DNA of 64,000 bases from contig NC_134030.1 in NCBI RefSeq assembly GCF_964204645.1, positions 186,001-250,000 on the forward strand. Direction: 5' to 3'. The first letter of the stretch is position 1; each line of letters begins with the position of its first letter. This document shows, one piece after another, positions 1 through 16,339 of this stretch. Origin of the DNA: Tubulanus polymorphus. Its lineage: Eukaryota > Nemertea > Palaeonemertea > Tubulaniformes > Tubulanidae. The notes beneath the pieces were generated by a model that was given only the letters and a program-made list of their open reading frames with translations, was not told where the DNA came from and did not search any database. Made by a program: the position numbers and the translations under genes.

Positions 1-715
1 AACACGACCGAAGCCGAGATTAAACAAGATATAATAAAGATAAAATATTGAAAATTCGGAAAATATTCACTCAACAAACTGTAGCCATACACAATCCTCC
101 TGGTCAAACATCCCTCAGTAACAAACGACTTGAACATTCTGAAAATACTTGAGAAAATAGAAACACGACCGAAGCCGAGATTAAACAAGATATAATAAAG
201 AGAAAATATTGATAATTCGAAAAATATTCACTCAACAAACTGTAGCCATACTCAATCCTCCTGGTCAAACATCCCTCAGTAACAAACGACTTGAACATTC
301 TGAAAATACTTGAGAAAATAGAAACACGACCGAAGCCGAGGTTAAACAAGATATAATAAAGAGAAAATATTGAAAATTCGGAAAATATTCACCCAACAAA
401 CTGTAGTCATACTCAATCCTCCTTGTCAAACATCCCTCAGTAACAAACGACTTGAACATTCTGAAAATACTTGAGAAAATAGAAACACGACCGAAGCCGA
501 GGTTAAACAAGATATAATAAAGATAAAATATTGAAAATTCGGAAAATATTCACTCAACAAACTGAAGTCATACTCAATCCTCCTGGTCAAACATCCCTCA
601 GTAACAAACGACTTGAACATTCTGAAAATACTTGTGAAAATAGAAATACGACCGAAGCCGAGGTTAAACAAGATATAATAAAGTGAAAATATTGAAAATT
701 CGGAAAATATTCACG

Positions 716-1450
716 CAAAAAAATGCGGCCATCTTAAAGGGTCACATGTGATACGATTTTACATCACTGTTCCTGCTCTCAAATATCCATGAAATGGTGA
801 TTGATTGCTAAACTCAATATAAAATTGCCTGGCAATGTAATTGATCCTTCAATTCGTAAATGATGAACATTAATTATTACACGTCACTGATTAAAAACCT
901 TGGTTTGGCAGTTTGTAGTTAGTGCTGTTTCTGTAACATATAGATATATAATTAGCGAGGCGGAGAAGAATGTGCTTTAGCAGAGTCTAGTTAATAAAGA
1001 AGGAAGATTAGTGAAGAACCTTAAACCATACTGGTCAAACGGGAGGTTTTTTATCTGTAACACGTATTTGGTAATTGGCTTATGGAAAATGATGGTTCTG
1101 TCCATCGTAAGTGATGTAGTTAAGTAACCGATCAACATTTCCTGATCATGGAGCGTGAGGCCAAAATGAGAGTATGAAAATTTGTCAAGGTGTCATCAAC
1201 TTAATGGCTATGGATTATGTACGTGAGAAGTTTGCGTCTCATCTTAGCTAAAAAGTAATTATTCTTCTATGGTCCTTAACTAATAAAATATGCAAACAAT
1301 CAGGCCTGTTTTGATCTACGATAGAGGCCTAGAGTCAAATTTAGACAGGCAAAGTAGGATATAATAGAGATACGACCTTGAAAATCGCTTTCACGTGTGG
1401 TTCCTAGGTTTTTTCGATATTTGTGCCACTTTTGGTTGAAAACCTCGACC
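716..1450. repeat. Satellite spacer, copy 1
   Basis: A non-satellite segment of about 740 bp, beginning 'atgcggccatcttaaaggg' and ending near 'cacttttggttgaaaacct', is embedded in the 161-bp array. It recurs at about 11401-12155 and 16340-17085. No coding frame is seen. It contains an E-box CACGTG near its right end, and then re-enters divergent satellite sequence. Confidence 0.85.
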
Positions 1451-4400
1451 CTCCCGAAAATACTTGAGAAAATCAAAACACGTCCGAAGCCGATATTTAA
1501 ACGGATAAATGTTAATGTTGAAAATTCGGAAAATATTCACCCAACAAACTGTAGTCATACTTAATCCTCCTTGTCAAACATCCCTCAGTAACAAACGACT
1601 CTAACATTCTAAAAATACTTGAGAAAATAGAAATACGACCGATTAAACAAGATATAAAAAAGAGAAAATATTGATAATTCGGAAAATATTCACTCAACAA
1701 ACTGACGTCATACTCAATCCTCCTTGTCAAACATCCCTCAGTAACAAACGACTTGAACATTCTGAAAATACTTGAGAAAATAGAAACACGACCGATGCCG
1801 AGGTAAAACAAGATATTAAAAAGAGAAAATATTGAAAATTCTGAAAATATTCACTCAACAAACTGTAGTCATACTCAATCCTCCTTGTCAAACATCCCTC
1901 AGTAACAAACGACTTGAACATTCTGAAAATACTTGAGAAAATAGAAATACGACCGAAGCCGAGGTTAAACAAGATATAAAAAAGAGAAAATAATAAAGAA
2001 AATTCGGAAAATATTCACTCAACAAACTGAAGCCATACTCAATCCTCCCGGTCAAACATCCCTCAGTAACAAACGACTTGAAAATTCTGAAAATACTTGA
2101 GAAAATAGAAACACGACCGAAGCCGAGGTTAAACAAGATATAATAAAGAAAAGATATTGAAAATTTGGAAAGTATTCACTCAACAAACTGAAGTCATTCT
2201 CAATCCTCCTTATCAAACATCCCTCAGTAACAAACGACTTGAACATTCTGAAAATACTTGAGAAAATAGAAACACGACCGAAGCCGAGGTTTAACAAGAT
2301 ATAAAAAAGAGAAAATATTGAAAATTCGGAAAATATTCACTCAACAAACTGTAGCCATACTCAATCCTCCTTGTAAAACATCCCTCTCAGTAGCAAACGA
2401 CTTGAACATTCTGAAAATACTTGAGAAAATAGAAATACGACCGAAGCCGAGGTTAAACAAGATATAATAAAGAGAAAATATTGAAAATTCGGAAAATATT
2501 CACTCAACAAACTGACGTCGTTCTCAATCCTCCTGGTCAAACATCCCTCAGTAACAAACGACTTGAACATTCTGAAAATACTTGAGAAAATAGAAATACG
2601 ACCGAAGCCGAGGTTAAACAAGATATAATAAAGAGAAAATATTGAAAATTCGGAAAATATTCACTCAACAAACTGTAGTCATACTCAATCCTCCTTGTAA
2701 AACATCCCTCAGTAACAAACGACTTGAACATTCTGAAAATACTTGAGAAAATAGAAACACGACCGAAGCCGAGGTTAAACAAGATATAAAAAAGAGAAAA
2801 TAATAAAGAAAATTCGGAAAATATCCACTCAACAAACTGAAGTCATACTCAATCCTCCCGGTCAAATATCCACCAGTAACAAATGACTTGAACATTCTGA
2901 AAATGCTTGAGAAAATAGAAACACGACCGAAGCCGAGGTTAAACAAGATATAAAAAGGAGAAAATATTGAAAATTCGGAAAATATTCACTCAACAAACTG
3001 TCGTCATACTCAATCCTCCTTGTCAAACATCCCTCAGTAACAAACGACTTGAACATTCTGAAAATACTTGAGAAAACAGAAATACGACCGAAGCCGATGC
3101 TAAAAATGATATAAAAAAAGTTAAAATAATGAAAACTCGGAAAATATTCACTCAACAAACTGAAGTCATACTCAATCCACCTGGTCAAACATCCCTCAGT
3201 AACAAACGACTTGAACATTCTCAAAATACTTGAGAAAATAGAAATACGACCGAAGCCGATGTTAAAAAAGATATAAAAAAGAGAAAATATTGAAAATTCG
3301 GAAAATATTCACCCAACAAACTGAAGTCATACTCAATCCTCCTTGTAAAACATCCCTCTCAGTAGCAAACGACTTGAACATTCTGAAAATACTTGAGAAA
3401 ATAGAAATACGACCGAAGCCGAGGCTTAACAAGATATAAAAAAGATAAAATATTGAAAATTCGGAAAATATTCACTCAACAAACTGTAGCCATACTCAAT
3501 CCTCCTTATCAAACATCCCTCAGTAACAAACGACTTGAAAATTCTGAAAATACTTGAGAAAATAGAAACACGACCGAAGCCGAGGTTAAACAAAATATAA
3601 AAAAGATAAAATATTGAAAATTCGGAAAATATTCACTCAACAAACTGAAGTCATACTCAATCCTCCTTATCAAACATCCCTCAGTAACAAACGACTTGAA
3701 CATTCTGAAAATACTTGAGAAAATAGAAACACGACCGAAGCCGAGGTTAAACAATATATAATAAAGATAAAATATTGAAAATTCGGAAGATATTCACTCA
3801 ACAAACTGTAGCCATACTCAATCCTCCTTATCAAACGTCCCTTAGTATCAAACGACTTGAAAATCCTGAAAATACTTGAGAAAATAGAAACACGGCCGAA
3901 GCCGAGGTTAAACAAGATATAATAAAGAGAAAATAGTGAAAATTCGGAAAATATTCACTCAACAAACTGTAGTCATACTCAGTCCTCCTGGTCAAACATC
4001 CCTCAGTAACAAACGACTTGAACATTCTGAAAATACTTGAGAAAATAGAAACACGACCGAAGCCGAGGTTAAACAAGATATAATAAAGATAAAATATTGA
4101 AAATTCGGAAAATATTCACTCAACAAACTGACGTCATACTCAATCCTCCTGGTCAAACATCCCTTAGTATCAAACGACTTGAACATTCTGAAAATACTTG
4201 AGAAAATAGAAATACGACCGAAGCCGATGTTAAAAAAGATATAAAAAAGAGAAAATATTGAAAATTCGGAAAATATTCACCCAACAAACTGAAGTCATAC
4301 TCAATCCTCCTTGGAAAACATCCCTCAGTAACAAACGACTTGAACATTCTGAAAATACTTGAGAAAATAGAAACACGACCGAAGCCGAGGTTAAACAAGA

Positions 4401-7400
4401 TATAAAAAGGAGAAAATATTGAAAATTCGGAAAATATTCACTCAACAAACTGAAGTCATACTCAATCCTCCTTGTCAAACATCCCTCAGTAACAAACGAC
4501 TTGAACATTCTGAAAATACTTGAGAAAATAGAAATACGACCGAAGCCGAGGTTAAACAAGATATAATAAAGAGAAAATAATAAAGAAAATTCGGAAAATA
4601 TCCACTCAACAAACTGAAGTCATACTCAATCCTCCTTGTCAAACATCCCTCAGTAACAAACGACTTGAACATTCTGAAAATACTTGAGAAAATAGAAACA
4701 CGACCGAAGCCGAGGTTAAACAAGATATAATAAAGATAAAATATTGAAAATTCGGAAAATATTCACTCAACAAACTGAAGTCATACTCAATCCTCCTTGT
4801 CAAACATCCCTCAGTAACAAACGACTTGAACATTCTGAAAATACTTGAGAAAATAGAAACACGACCGAAGCCGAGGTTAAACAAGATATAAAAAAGATAA
4901 AATATTGAAAATTCGGAAAATATTCACTCAACAAACTGAAGTCATACTCAATCCTCCTTGTAAAACATCCCTCAGTAGCAAACGACTTGAACATTCTGAA
5001 AATACTTGAGAAAATAGAAATACGACCGAAGCCGAGGTTAAACAAGATGTAATAAAGAGAAAATATTGAAAATTCGGAAAATATTCACTCAACAAACTGA
5101 AGTCATACTCAATCCTCCTGGTCAAACATCCCTCATTAACAAACGACTCTAACATTCTAAAAATACTTGAGAAAATAGAAATACGACCGATTAAACAAGA
5201 TATAAAAAAGAGAAAATATTGATAATTCGGAAAATATTCACTCAACAAACTGACGTCATACTCAATCCTCCTGGTCAAACATCCCTCAGTAACAAACGAC
5301 TTGAACATTCTGAAAATACTTGAGAAAATAGAAACACGACCGAAGCCGAGGTTAAACAAGATATAATAAAGAGAAAATATTGAAATTCGGAAAATATTCA
5401 CTCAACAAACTGTAGTCATACTCAATCCTCCTTGTAAAACATCCCTCAGTAACAAACGACTTGAAGATTCTGAAAATACTTAAGAAAATAGAAACACGAC
5501 CGAAGCCGAGGTTAAACAAGTTTTAAAAAAGAGAAAATATTGAAAATTCGGAAAATATTCACTCAACAAACTGTAGCCATACACAATCCTCCTTGTCAAA
5601 CATCCCTCAGTAACAAACGACTTGAACATTCTGAAAATACTTGAGGAAATAGAAATACGACCGAAGCCGAGGTTAAACAAGATATAAAAAAAATAAAATA
5701 TTGAAAATTCGGAAAATATTCACTCAACAAACTGACGTCATACTCAATCCTCCTTGTAAAACATCCCTCAGTAACAAACGACTTGAACATTCTGAAAATA
5801 CTTGAGAAAATAGAAACACGACCGAAGCCGAGGTTAAACAAGATATAATAAAGAGAAAATATTGAAATTCGGAAAATATTCACTCAACAAACTGAAGTCA
5901 TACTCAATCCTCCTTGTAAAACATCCCTCAGTAACAAACGACTTGAACATTCTGAAAATACTTGAGAAAATAGAAACACGACCGAAGCCGAGGTTAAACA
6001 AGATATAATAAAGAGAAAATATTGAAATTCGGAAAATATTCACTCAACAAACTGTAGTCATACTCAATCCTCCTTGTAAAACATCCCTCAGTAACAAACG
6101 ACTTGAAAATTCTGAAAATACTTGAGAAAATAGAAACACGACCGAAGCCGAGATTAAACAAGATATAAAAAAGAGAAAATATTGAAAATTCGGAAAATAT
6201 TCACTCATCAAACTGTAGCCATACTCAATCCTCCTGGTCAAACATCCCTCAGTAACAAACAAGAACATCCTGAAACTACTTGAGAAAATAAAAATACGAC
6301 CGAAGCCGATGTTAAACAAGATATAAAAAAGATAAAATATTGAAAATTCGGAAAATATTCACTCAACAAACGAAATTCATACTCAATCCTCCTGGTCAAA
6401 CATCCCTTAGTAACAAACGACTTGAGTATCCTGAAAATACTTGAGAAAATAGAAAGACGACCGAAGCCGAGATTAAACAAGATATAAAAAAGAGAAAATA
6501 ATAAAGAAAATATTCACTCAACAAACTGTAGCCATACTCAATCCTCCTTGTAAAACATCCCTTAGTATCAAACGACTTGAACATTCAGAAACTACTTGAG
6601 AAAATAGAAACACGACCGAAGCCGAGGTTAAACAAGTTATAATAAAGAGAAAATATTGAAAATTCGGAAAATATTCACTCAACAAACTGTAGCCATACTC
6701 AATCATCCTTGTCAAACATCTCTCAGTAACAGACGAGTTGAACATTCTGAAAATACTTGAGAAAACAGAAATACGACCGAAGCCGAGGTTAAACAAGTTT
6801 TAAAAAAGAGAAAATATTGAAAATTCGGAAAATATTCACTCAACAAACTGTAGCCATACTCAATCATCCTTGTCAAACATCTCTCAGTAACAGACGAGTT
6901 GAACATTCTGAAAATACTTGAGAAAACAGAAATACGACCGAAGCCGAGGTTAAACAAGTTTTAAAAAAGAGAAAATATTGAAAATTCGGAAAATATTCAC
7001 TCAACAAACTGTAGCCATACACAATCCTCCTGGTCAAACATCCCTCAGTAACAAACGACTTGAACATTCTGAAAATACTTGAGAAAATAGAAACACGACC
7101 GAAGCCGAGATTAAACAAGATATAATAAAGATAAAATATTGAAAATTCGGAAAATATTCACTCAACAAACTGTAGCCATACACAATCCTCCTGGTCAAAC
7201 ATCCCTCAGTAACAAACGACTTGAACATTCTGAAAATACTTGAGAAAATAGAAATACGACCGAAGCCGAGGTTAAACAAGATATAAAAAAAATAAAATAT
7301 TGAAAATTCGGAAAATATTCACTCAACAAACTGTAGTCATACTCAATCCTCCTTGTAAAACATCCCTCAGTAGCAAACGACTTGAACATTCTGAAAATAC

Positions 7401-10400
7401 TTGAGAAAATAGAAACACGACCGAAGCCGAGGTTAAACAAGATATAATAAAGAGAAAATATTGAAATTCGGAAAATATTCACTCAACAAACTGTAGTCAT
7501 ACTCAATCCTCCTGGTCAAACATCCCTCAGTAACAAACGACTTGAACATTCTGAAAATACTTGAGAAAATAGAAACACGACCGAAGCCGAGGTTAAACAA
7601 GATATAATAAAGAGAAAATATTGAAATTCGGAAAATATTCACTCAACAAACTGTAGTCATACTCAATCCTCCTTGTAAAACATCCCTCAGTAACGAACGA
7701 CTTGAAAATTCTGAAAATACTTGCGAAAATAGAAATACGACCAAAGCCGATGTTAAACAAGATATAAAAAAGATAAAATATTGAAAATTCGGAAAATATT
7801 CACTCATCAAACTGTAGTCATACTCAATCCTCCTGGTCAAACATCTCTTAGTAAAAAACGACTTGAACATTCTGAAAATACTTGAGAAAATAGAAACACG
7901 ACCGAAGCCGAGATTAAACAAGATATAAAAAAGAGAAAATAATAAAGAAAATATTCACTCAACAAACTGTAGCCATACTCAGTCCTCCTTCTAAAACATC
8001 CCTCAGTAGCAAACGACTTGAACATTCTGAAAATACTTGAGAAAATAGAAACACGACCGAAGCCGAGATTAAACAAGATATAAAAAAGAGAAAATAATAA
8101 AGAAAATATTCACTCAACAAACTGTAGCCATACTCAGTCCTCCTTGTAAAACATCCCTTAGTATCAAACGACTTGAAGATTCTGAAAATACTTAAGAAAA
8201 TAGAAACACGACCGAAGCCGAGGTTAAACAAGTTTTAAAAAAGAGAAAATATTGAAAATTCGGAAAATATTCACTCAACAAACTGTAGCCATACACAATC
8301 CTCCTGGTCAAACATCCCTCAGTAACAAACAAGAACATCCTGAAAATACTTGAGAAAATAGAAACACGACCGAAGCCGAGGTTAAACAAGTTTTAAAAAA
8401 GAGAAAATATTGAAATTCGGAAAATATTCACTCAACAAACTGTAGTCATACTCATTCCTCCTTGTAAAACATCCCTCAGTAGCAAACGACTTGAACATTC
8501 TGAAACTACTTGAGAAAATAAAAATACGACCGAAGCCGATGTTAAACAAGATATGAAAAAGATAAAATATTGAAAATTCGGAAAATATTCACTCAACAAA
8601 CGAAATTCATACTCAATCCTCCTTGTCAAACATCTCTTAGTAAAAAACGACTTGAACATTCTGAAAATACTTGAGAAAATAGAAACACGACCGAAGCCGA
8701 GATTAAACAAGATATAAAAAAGAGAAAATAATAAAGAAAATATTCACTCAACAAACTGTAGCCATACTCAGTCCTCCTTGTAAAACATCCCTTAGTATCA
8801 AACGACTTGAAGATTCTGAAAATACTTAAGAAAATAGAAACACGACCGAAGCCGAGGTTAAACAAGTTTTAAAAAAGAGAAAATATTGAAAATTCGGAAA
8901 ATATTCACTCAACAAACTGTAGCCATACACAATCCTCCTGGTCAAACATCCCTCAGTAACAAACAAGAACATCCTGAAAATACTTGAGAAAATAGAAACA
9001 CGACCGAAGCCGAGGTTAAACAAGTTTTAAAAAAGAGAAAATATTGAAATTCGGAAAATATTCACTCAACAAACTGTAGTCATACTCATTCCTCCTTGTA
9101 AAACATCCCTCAGTAGCAAACGACTTGAACATTCTGAAACTACTTGAGAAAATAAAAATACGACCGAAGCCGATGTTAAACAAGATATGAAAAAGATAAA
9201 ATATTGAAAATTCGGAAAATATTCACTCAACAAACGAAATTCATACTCAATCCTCCTTGTCAAACATCCCTCAGTAACAAACGACTTGAACATTCTGAAA
9301 CTACTTGAGAAAATAGAAACACGACCGAAGCCGAGGTTAAACAAGATATAAAAAAGAGAAAATATTGAAAATTCGGAAAATATTCACTCAACAAACTGTA
9401 GTCATACTCAATCCTCAATAATAAATACTCAATAATAAAGAGAAAATATTGAAAATTCGGAAAATATTCACTCAACAAACTGAAGTCATACTCAATCCTC
9501 CTTGGAAAACATCCCTCAGTAACAAACGACTTGAACATTCTGAAAATACTTAAGAAAATAGAAACACGACCGAAGCCGAGATTAAACAAGATATAATAAA
9601 GAGAAAGTATTGAAAATTCGGAAAATATTCACTCAACAAACTGAAGTCATACTCAATCCTCCTTGTCAAACATCCCTCAGTAACAAACAACTTGAACATT
9701 CTGAAAATACTTGAGAAAATAGAAAAACGACCGAAGCCGAGGTTAAACATGATATAATAAAGAGAAAATATGGAAAATTCGGAAAACATTCACTCAACAA
9801 ACTGTAGTCATACTCAATCCTCGTGGTCAAACATCCCTCAGTAACAAACGACTTGAACATTCTGAAAATACTTGAGAAAATAGAAACACGACCGAAGCCG
9901 AGGTTAAACAAGATATAAAAAAAGAGAAAATATTGAAAATTCGGAAAATATTCACCCAACAAACTGTAGCCATACTCAATCCTCCTTGTCAAACATCCCT
10001 CAGTAACAAATGACTTGAAGATTATGAAAATACTTGAGAAAATAGAAACACGACCGAAGCTGAGGTTAAACAAGTTATAAAAAGGAGAAAATATTGAAAA
10101 TTCGGAAAATATTCACTCAACAAACTGTAGCCATACTCAATCCTTCTTGTAAAACATCCCTCTCAGTAGCAAACGACTTGAACATTCGGAAAATACTTGA
10201 GAAAATAGAAATACGACCGAAGCCGAGGTTAAACAAGATATAAAAAGAGAAAATATTGAAAATTCGGAAAATATTCACTCAACAAACTGAAGTCATACTC
10301 AATCCTCCTTGTCAAACATCCCTCAGTAACAAACAAGAACATCCTGAAAATACTTGAGAAAATAGAAACACGACCGAAGCCGAGATTAAACAAGATATAA

Positions 10401-11400
10401 TAAAGATAAAATATTGAAAATTCGGAAAATATTCACTCAACAAACTGTAGCCATACACAATCCTCCTGGTCAAACATCCCTCAGTAACAAACAAGAACAT
10501 CCTGAAAATACTTGAGAAAATAGAAACACGACCGAAGCCGAGGTTAAACAAGATATAATAAAGATAAAATATTGAAAATTCGGAAAATATTCACTCAACA
10601 AACTGTAGCCATACTCAATCCTCTTGGTCAAACATCCCTCAGTAACAAACGACTTGAACATTCTGAAAATACTTGATAAAATAGAAACACGACCGAAGCC
10701 GAGATTAAACAAGATATAATAAAGAGAAAATATTGATAATTCGAAAAATATTCACTCAACAAACTGTAGCCATACTCAATCCTCCTGGTCAAACATCCCT
10801 TAGTAACAAACGACTTGAACATTCTGAAAATACTTGAGAAAATAGAAACACGACCGAAGCCGAGGTTAAACAAGATATAATAAAGAGAAAATATTGAAAA
10901 TTCGGAAAATATTCACCCAACAAACTGTAGTCATACTCAATCCTCCTTGTCAAACATCCCTCAGTAACAAACGACTTGAACATTCTGAAAATACTTGAGA
11001 AAATAGAAATACGACCGAAGCCGAGGTTAAACAAGATATAATAAAGAGAAAATATTGAAAATTCGGAAAATATTCACCCAACAAACTGTAGTCATACTCA
11101 ATCCTCCTTGTCAAACATCCCTCAGTAACAAACGACTTGAACATTCTGAAAATACTTGAGAAAATAGAAACACGACCGAAGCCGAGGTTAAACAAGATAT
11201 AATAAAGATAAAATATTGAAAATTCGGAAAATATTCACTCAACAAACTGAAGTCATACTCAATCCTCCTGGTCAAACATCCCTCAGTAACAAACGACTTG
11301 AACATTCTGAAAATACTTGTGAAAATAGAAATACGACCGAAGCCGAGGTTAAACAAGATATAATAAAGTGAAAATATTGAAAATTCGGAAAATATTCACA

Positions 11401-12155
11401 CAAAAAAATGCGGCCATCTTAAAGGGTCACATGTGATACGTTTTTACATCACTGTTCCTGCTCTCAAATATCCATGAAATGGTGATTGATTGCTAAACTC
11501 AATATAAAATTGCCTGGCAATGTAATTGATCCTTCAATTCTTAAATGATGAGCATTAATTATTACACGTCACTGATTAAAAACCTTGGTTTGGCAGTTTG
11601 TAGTTAGTGCTGTTTATGTAACATGTAGATATATAATTAGCGAGGCGGAGAAGAATGTGCTTTAGCAGAGTCTAGTTAATAAAGAAGGAAGATTAGTGAA
11701 GAACCTTAAACCATACTGGTCAAACGGGAGGTTTTTTATCTGTAACACGTATTTGGTAATTGGCTTTTGGAAAATGATGGTTCTGTCCATCGTAAGTGAT
11801 GTAATAAACCATCTTGAGAGTTAAGTAACCGATCAACATTTCCTGATCATGGAGCGTGAGGCCAAAATGAGAGTATGAAAATTTGTCAAAAAGGTGTCAT
11901 CAACTTAATGGCTATGGATTATGTACGTGAGAAGTTTGCGTCTCTTCTTAGCTAAAAAGTAATTATTCTTCTATGGTCCTTAACTAATAAAATATGCAAA
12001 CAATCAGGCCTGTGTTGATCCACGATAGAGGCCTAGAGTCAAATTTAGACAGGCAAAGTAGGATATAATAGAGATACGACCTTGAAAATCGCTTTCACGT
12101 GTGGTTCCTAGGTTTTTTCGATATTTGTGCCACTTTTGGTTGAAAACCTTGACCC
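11401..12155. repeat. Satellite spacer, copy 2
   Basis: Near-identical to the spacer at 716-1450, with small indels such as an extra 'aataaaccatcttgagag' near 11802. It lies 10,685 bp after copy 1. The satellite units just before it match those just before copy 1, so spacer and array were duplicated together. Confidence 0.85.
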
Positions 12156-15100
12156 TCCCGAAAATACTTGAGAAAATCAAAACACGTCCGAAGCCGATAT
12201 TTAAACGGATAAATGTAAATGTTGAAAATTCGGAAAATATTCACCCAACAAACTGTAGTCATACTTAATCCTCCTTGGAAAACATCCCTCAGTAACAAAC
12301 GACTCTAACATTCTAAAAATACTTGAGAAAATAGAAACACGACCGAAGCCGAGGTTAAACAAGATATAATAAAGAGAAAATATTGATAATTCGGAAAATA
12401 TTCACTCAACAAACTGACGTCATACTCAATCCTCCTTGTCAAACATCCCTCAGTAACAAACGACTTGAACATTCTGAAAATACTTGAGAAAATAGAAACA
12501 CGACCGATGCCGAGGTAAAACAAGATATTAAAAAGAGAAAATATTGAAAATTCTGAAAATATTCACTCAACAAACTGTAGTCATACTCAATCCTCCTTGT
12601 CAAACATCCCTCAGTAACAAACGACTTGAACATTCTGAAAATACTTGAGAAAATAGAAATACGACCGAAGCCGAGGTTAAACAAGATATAAAAAAGAGAA
12701 AATAATAAAGAAAATTCGGAAAATATCCACTCAACAAACTGAAGTCATACTCAATCCTCCCGGTCAAACATCCCTCAGTAACAAACGACTTGAAAATTCT
12801 GAAAATACTTGAGAAAATAGAAACACGACCGAAGCCGAGGTTAAACAAGATATAATAAAGAAAAGATATTGAAAATTTGGAAAGTATTCACTCAACAAAC
12901 TGAAGTCATTCTCAATCCTCCTTATCAAACATCCCTCAGTAACAAACGACTTGAACATTCTGAAAATACTTGAGAAAATAGAAATACGACCGAAGCCGAG
13001 GTTTAACAAGATATAAAAAAGAGAAAATATTGAAAATTCGGAAAATATTCACTCAACAAAATGAAGCCATACTCAATCCTCCTTGTAAAACATCCCTCAG
13101 TAACAAACGACTTGAACATTCTGAAACTACTCGAGAAAATAGAAACACGACCGATGCCGAGGTAAAACAAGATATTAAAAAGAGAAAATATTGAAAATTC
13201 TGAAAATATTCACTCAACAAACTGTAGTCATACTCAATCCTCCTTGTCAAACATCCCTCAGTAACAAACGACTTGAACATTCTGAAAATACTTGAGAAAA
13301 TAGAAATACGACCGAAGCCGAGGTTAAACAAGATATAAAAAAGAGAAAATAATAAAGAAAATTCGGAAAATATCCACTCAACAAACTGAAGTCATACTCA
13401 ATCCTCCCGGTCAAACATCCCTCAGTAACAAACGACTTGAAAATTCTGAAAATACTTGAGAAAATAGAAACACGACCGAAGCCGAGGTTAAACAAGATAT
13501 AATAAAGAAAAGATATTGAAAATTCTGAAAGTATTCACTCAACAAACTGAAGTCATTCTCAATCCTCCTTATCAAACATCCCTCAGTAACAAACGACTTG
13601 AACATTCTGAAAATACTTGAGAAAATAGAAATACGACCGAAGCCGAGGTTAAACAAGATATAAAAAAGATAAAATATTGAAAATTCGGAAAATATTCACT
13701 CAACAAACTGTAGCCATACACAATCCTCCTTGTCAAACATCCCTCAGTAACAAGCGACTTGAACATTCTGAAAATACTTGAGAAAATAGAAATACGACCG
13801 AAGCCGATGCTAAACAAGATATAAAAAAGATAAAATATTGAAAATTCGGAAAATATTCACTCAACAAACTGACGTCGTTCTCAATCCTCCTGGTCAAACA
13901 TCCCTAAGTAACAAACGACTTGAACATTCTGAAAATACTTGAGAAAATAGAAACACGACCGAAGCCGAGGTTAAACAAGATATAATAAAGATAAAATATT
14001 GAAAATTCGGAAAATATTCACTCAACAAACTGACGTCATACTCAATCCTCCTGGTCAAACATCCCTTAGTATCAAACGACTTGAACATTCTGAAAATACT
14101 TGAGAAAATAGAAATACGACCGAAGCCGATGTTAAAAAAGATATAAAAAAGAGAAAATATTGAAAATTCGGAAAATATTCACCCAACAAACTGAAGTCAT
14201 ACTCAATCCTCCTTGTCAAACATCCCTCAGTAACAAACGACTTGAACATTCTGAAAATACTTGAGAAAATAGAAACACGACCGAAGCCGAGGTTAAACAA
14301 GATATAATAAAGAGAAAATAATAAAGAAAATTCGGAAAATATCCACTCAACAAACTGAAGTCATACTCAATCCTCCCGGTCAAACATCCACCAGTAACAA
14401 ATGACTTGAACATTCTGAAAATGCTTGAGAAAATAGAAACACGACCGAAGCCGAGGTTAAACAAGATATAAAAAGGAGAAAATATTGAAAATTCGGAAAA
14501 TATTCACTCAACAAACTGAAGTCATACTCAATCCTCCTTGTCAAACATCCCTCAGTAACAAACGACTTGAAGATTCTGAAAATACTTGAGAAAATAGAAA
14601 TACGACCGAAGCCGATGCTAAAAATGATATAAAAAAAGTTAAAATAATGAAAACTCGGAAAATATTCACTCAACTAACTGAAGTCATACTCAATCCACCT
14701 GGTCAAACATCCCTCACTAACAAACGACTTGAACATTCTGAAAATACTTGAGAAAATAGAAATACGACCGAAGCCGATGTTAAAAAAGATATAAAAAAGA
14801 GAAAATATTGAAAATTCGGAAAATATTCACCCAACAAACTGAAGTCATACTCAATCCTCCTTGTCAAACATCCCTCAGTAACAAACGACTTGAACATTCT
14901 GAAAATACTTGAGAAAATAGAAATACGACCGAAGCCGAGGCTTAACAAGATATAAAAAAGATAAAATATTGAAAATTCGGAAAATATTCACTCAACAAAC
15001 TGTAGCCATACTCAATCCTCCTTGTAAAACATCCCTCAGTAGCAAACGACTTGAACATTCTGAAAATACTTGAGAAAATAGAAACACGACCGAAGCCGAG

Positions 15101-16339
15101 GTTAAACAATATATAATAAAGATAAAATATTGAAAATTCGGAAAATATTCACTCAACAAACTGAAGTCATACTCAATCCTCCTTATCAAACATCCCTCAG
15201 TAACAAACGACTTGAACATTCTGAAATTACTTGAGAAAATAGAAACACGACCGAAGCCGAGGTTAAACAAGATATAAAAAAGATAAAATATTGAAAATTC
15301 GGAAAATATTCACCCAACAAACTGAAGTCATACTCAATCCTCCTGGTCAAACATCCCTCAGTTACAAACGACTTGAACATTCTGAAAATACTTGAGAAAA
15401 TAGAAATACGACCGAAGCCGATGTTAAACAAGATATAAAAAAGAGAAAATATTGAAAATTCGGAAAATATTCACCCAACAAACTGAAGTCATACTCAATC
15501 CTCCTGGTCAAACATCCCTCAGTTACAAACGACTTGAACATTCTGAAAATACTTGAGAAAATAGAAATACGACCGAAGCCGATGTTAAAAAAGATATAAA
15601 AAAGAGAAAATATTGAAACTTCGGAAAATATTCACCCAACAAACTGAAGTCATACTCAATCCTCCTGGTCAAACATCCCTCAGTTACAAACGACTTGAAC
15701 ATTCTGAAAATACTTGAGAAAATAGAAACACGACCGAAGCCGAGGTTAAACAAGATATAAAAAAGAGAAAATAATAAAGAAAATTCGGAAAATATCCACT
15801 CAACAAACTGAAGTCATACTCAATCCTCCCGGTCAAACATCCCCAACAAACTGAAGTCATACTCAATCCTCCCGGTCAAACATCCACCAGTAACAAATGA
15901 CTTGAACATTCTGAAAATGCTTGAGAAAATAGAAATACGACCGAAGCCGAGGTTAAACAAGATATAATAAAGAGAAAATATTGAAAATTCGGAAAATATT
16001 CACTCAACAAACTGTCGTCATACTCAATCCTCCTTGTCAAACATCCCTCAGTAACAAACGACTTGAACATTCTGAAAATACTTGAGAAAATAGAAATACG
16101 ACCGAAGCCGAGGTTAAACAAGATATAATAAAGAGAAAATATTGAAAATTCGGAAAATATTCACTCAACAAACTGAAGTCATACTCAATCCTCCTTGTCA
16201 AACATCCCTCAGTAACAAACGATTTGAATATTCTGAAAATACTTGAGAAAATAGAAATACGACCGAAGCCGAGGTTAAACAAGATATAATAAGGAGAAAA
16301 TATTGAAAATTCGGAAAATATTCACCGAACAAACTGAAG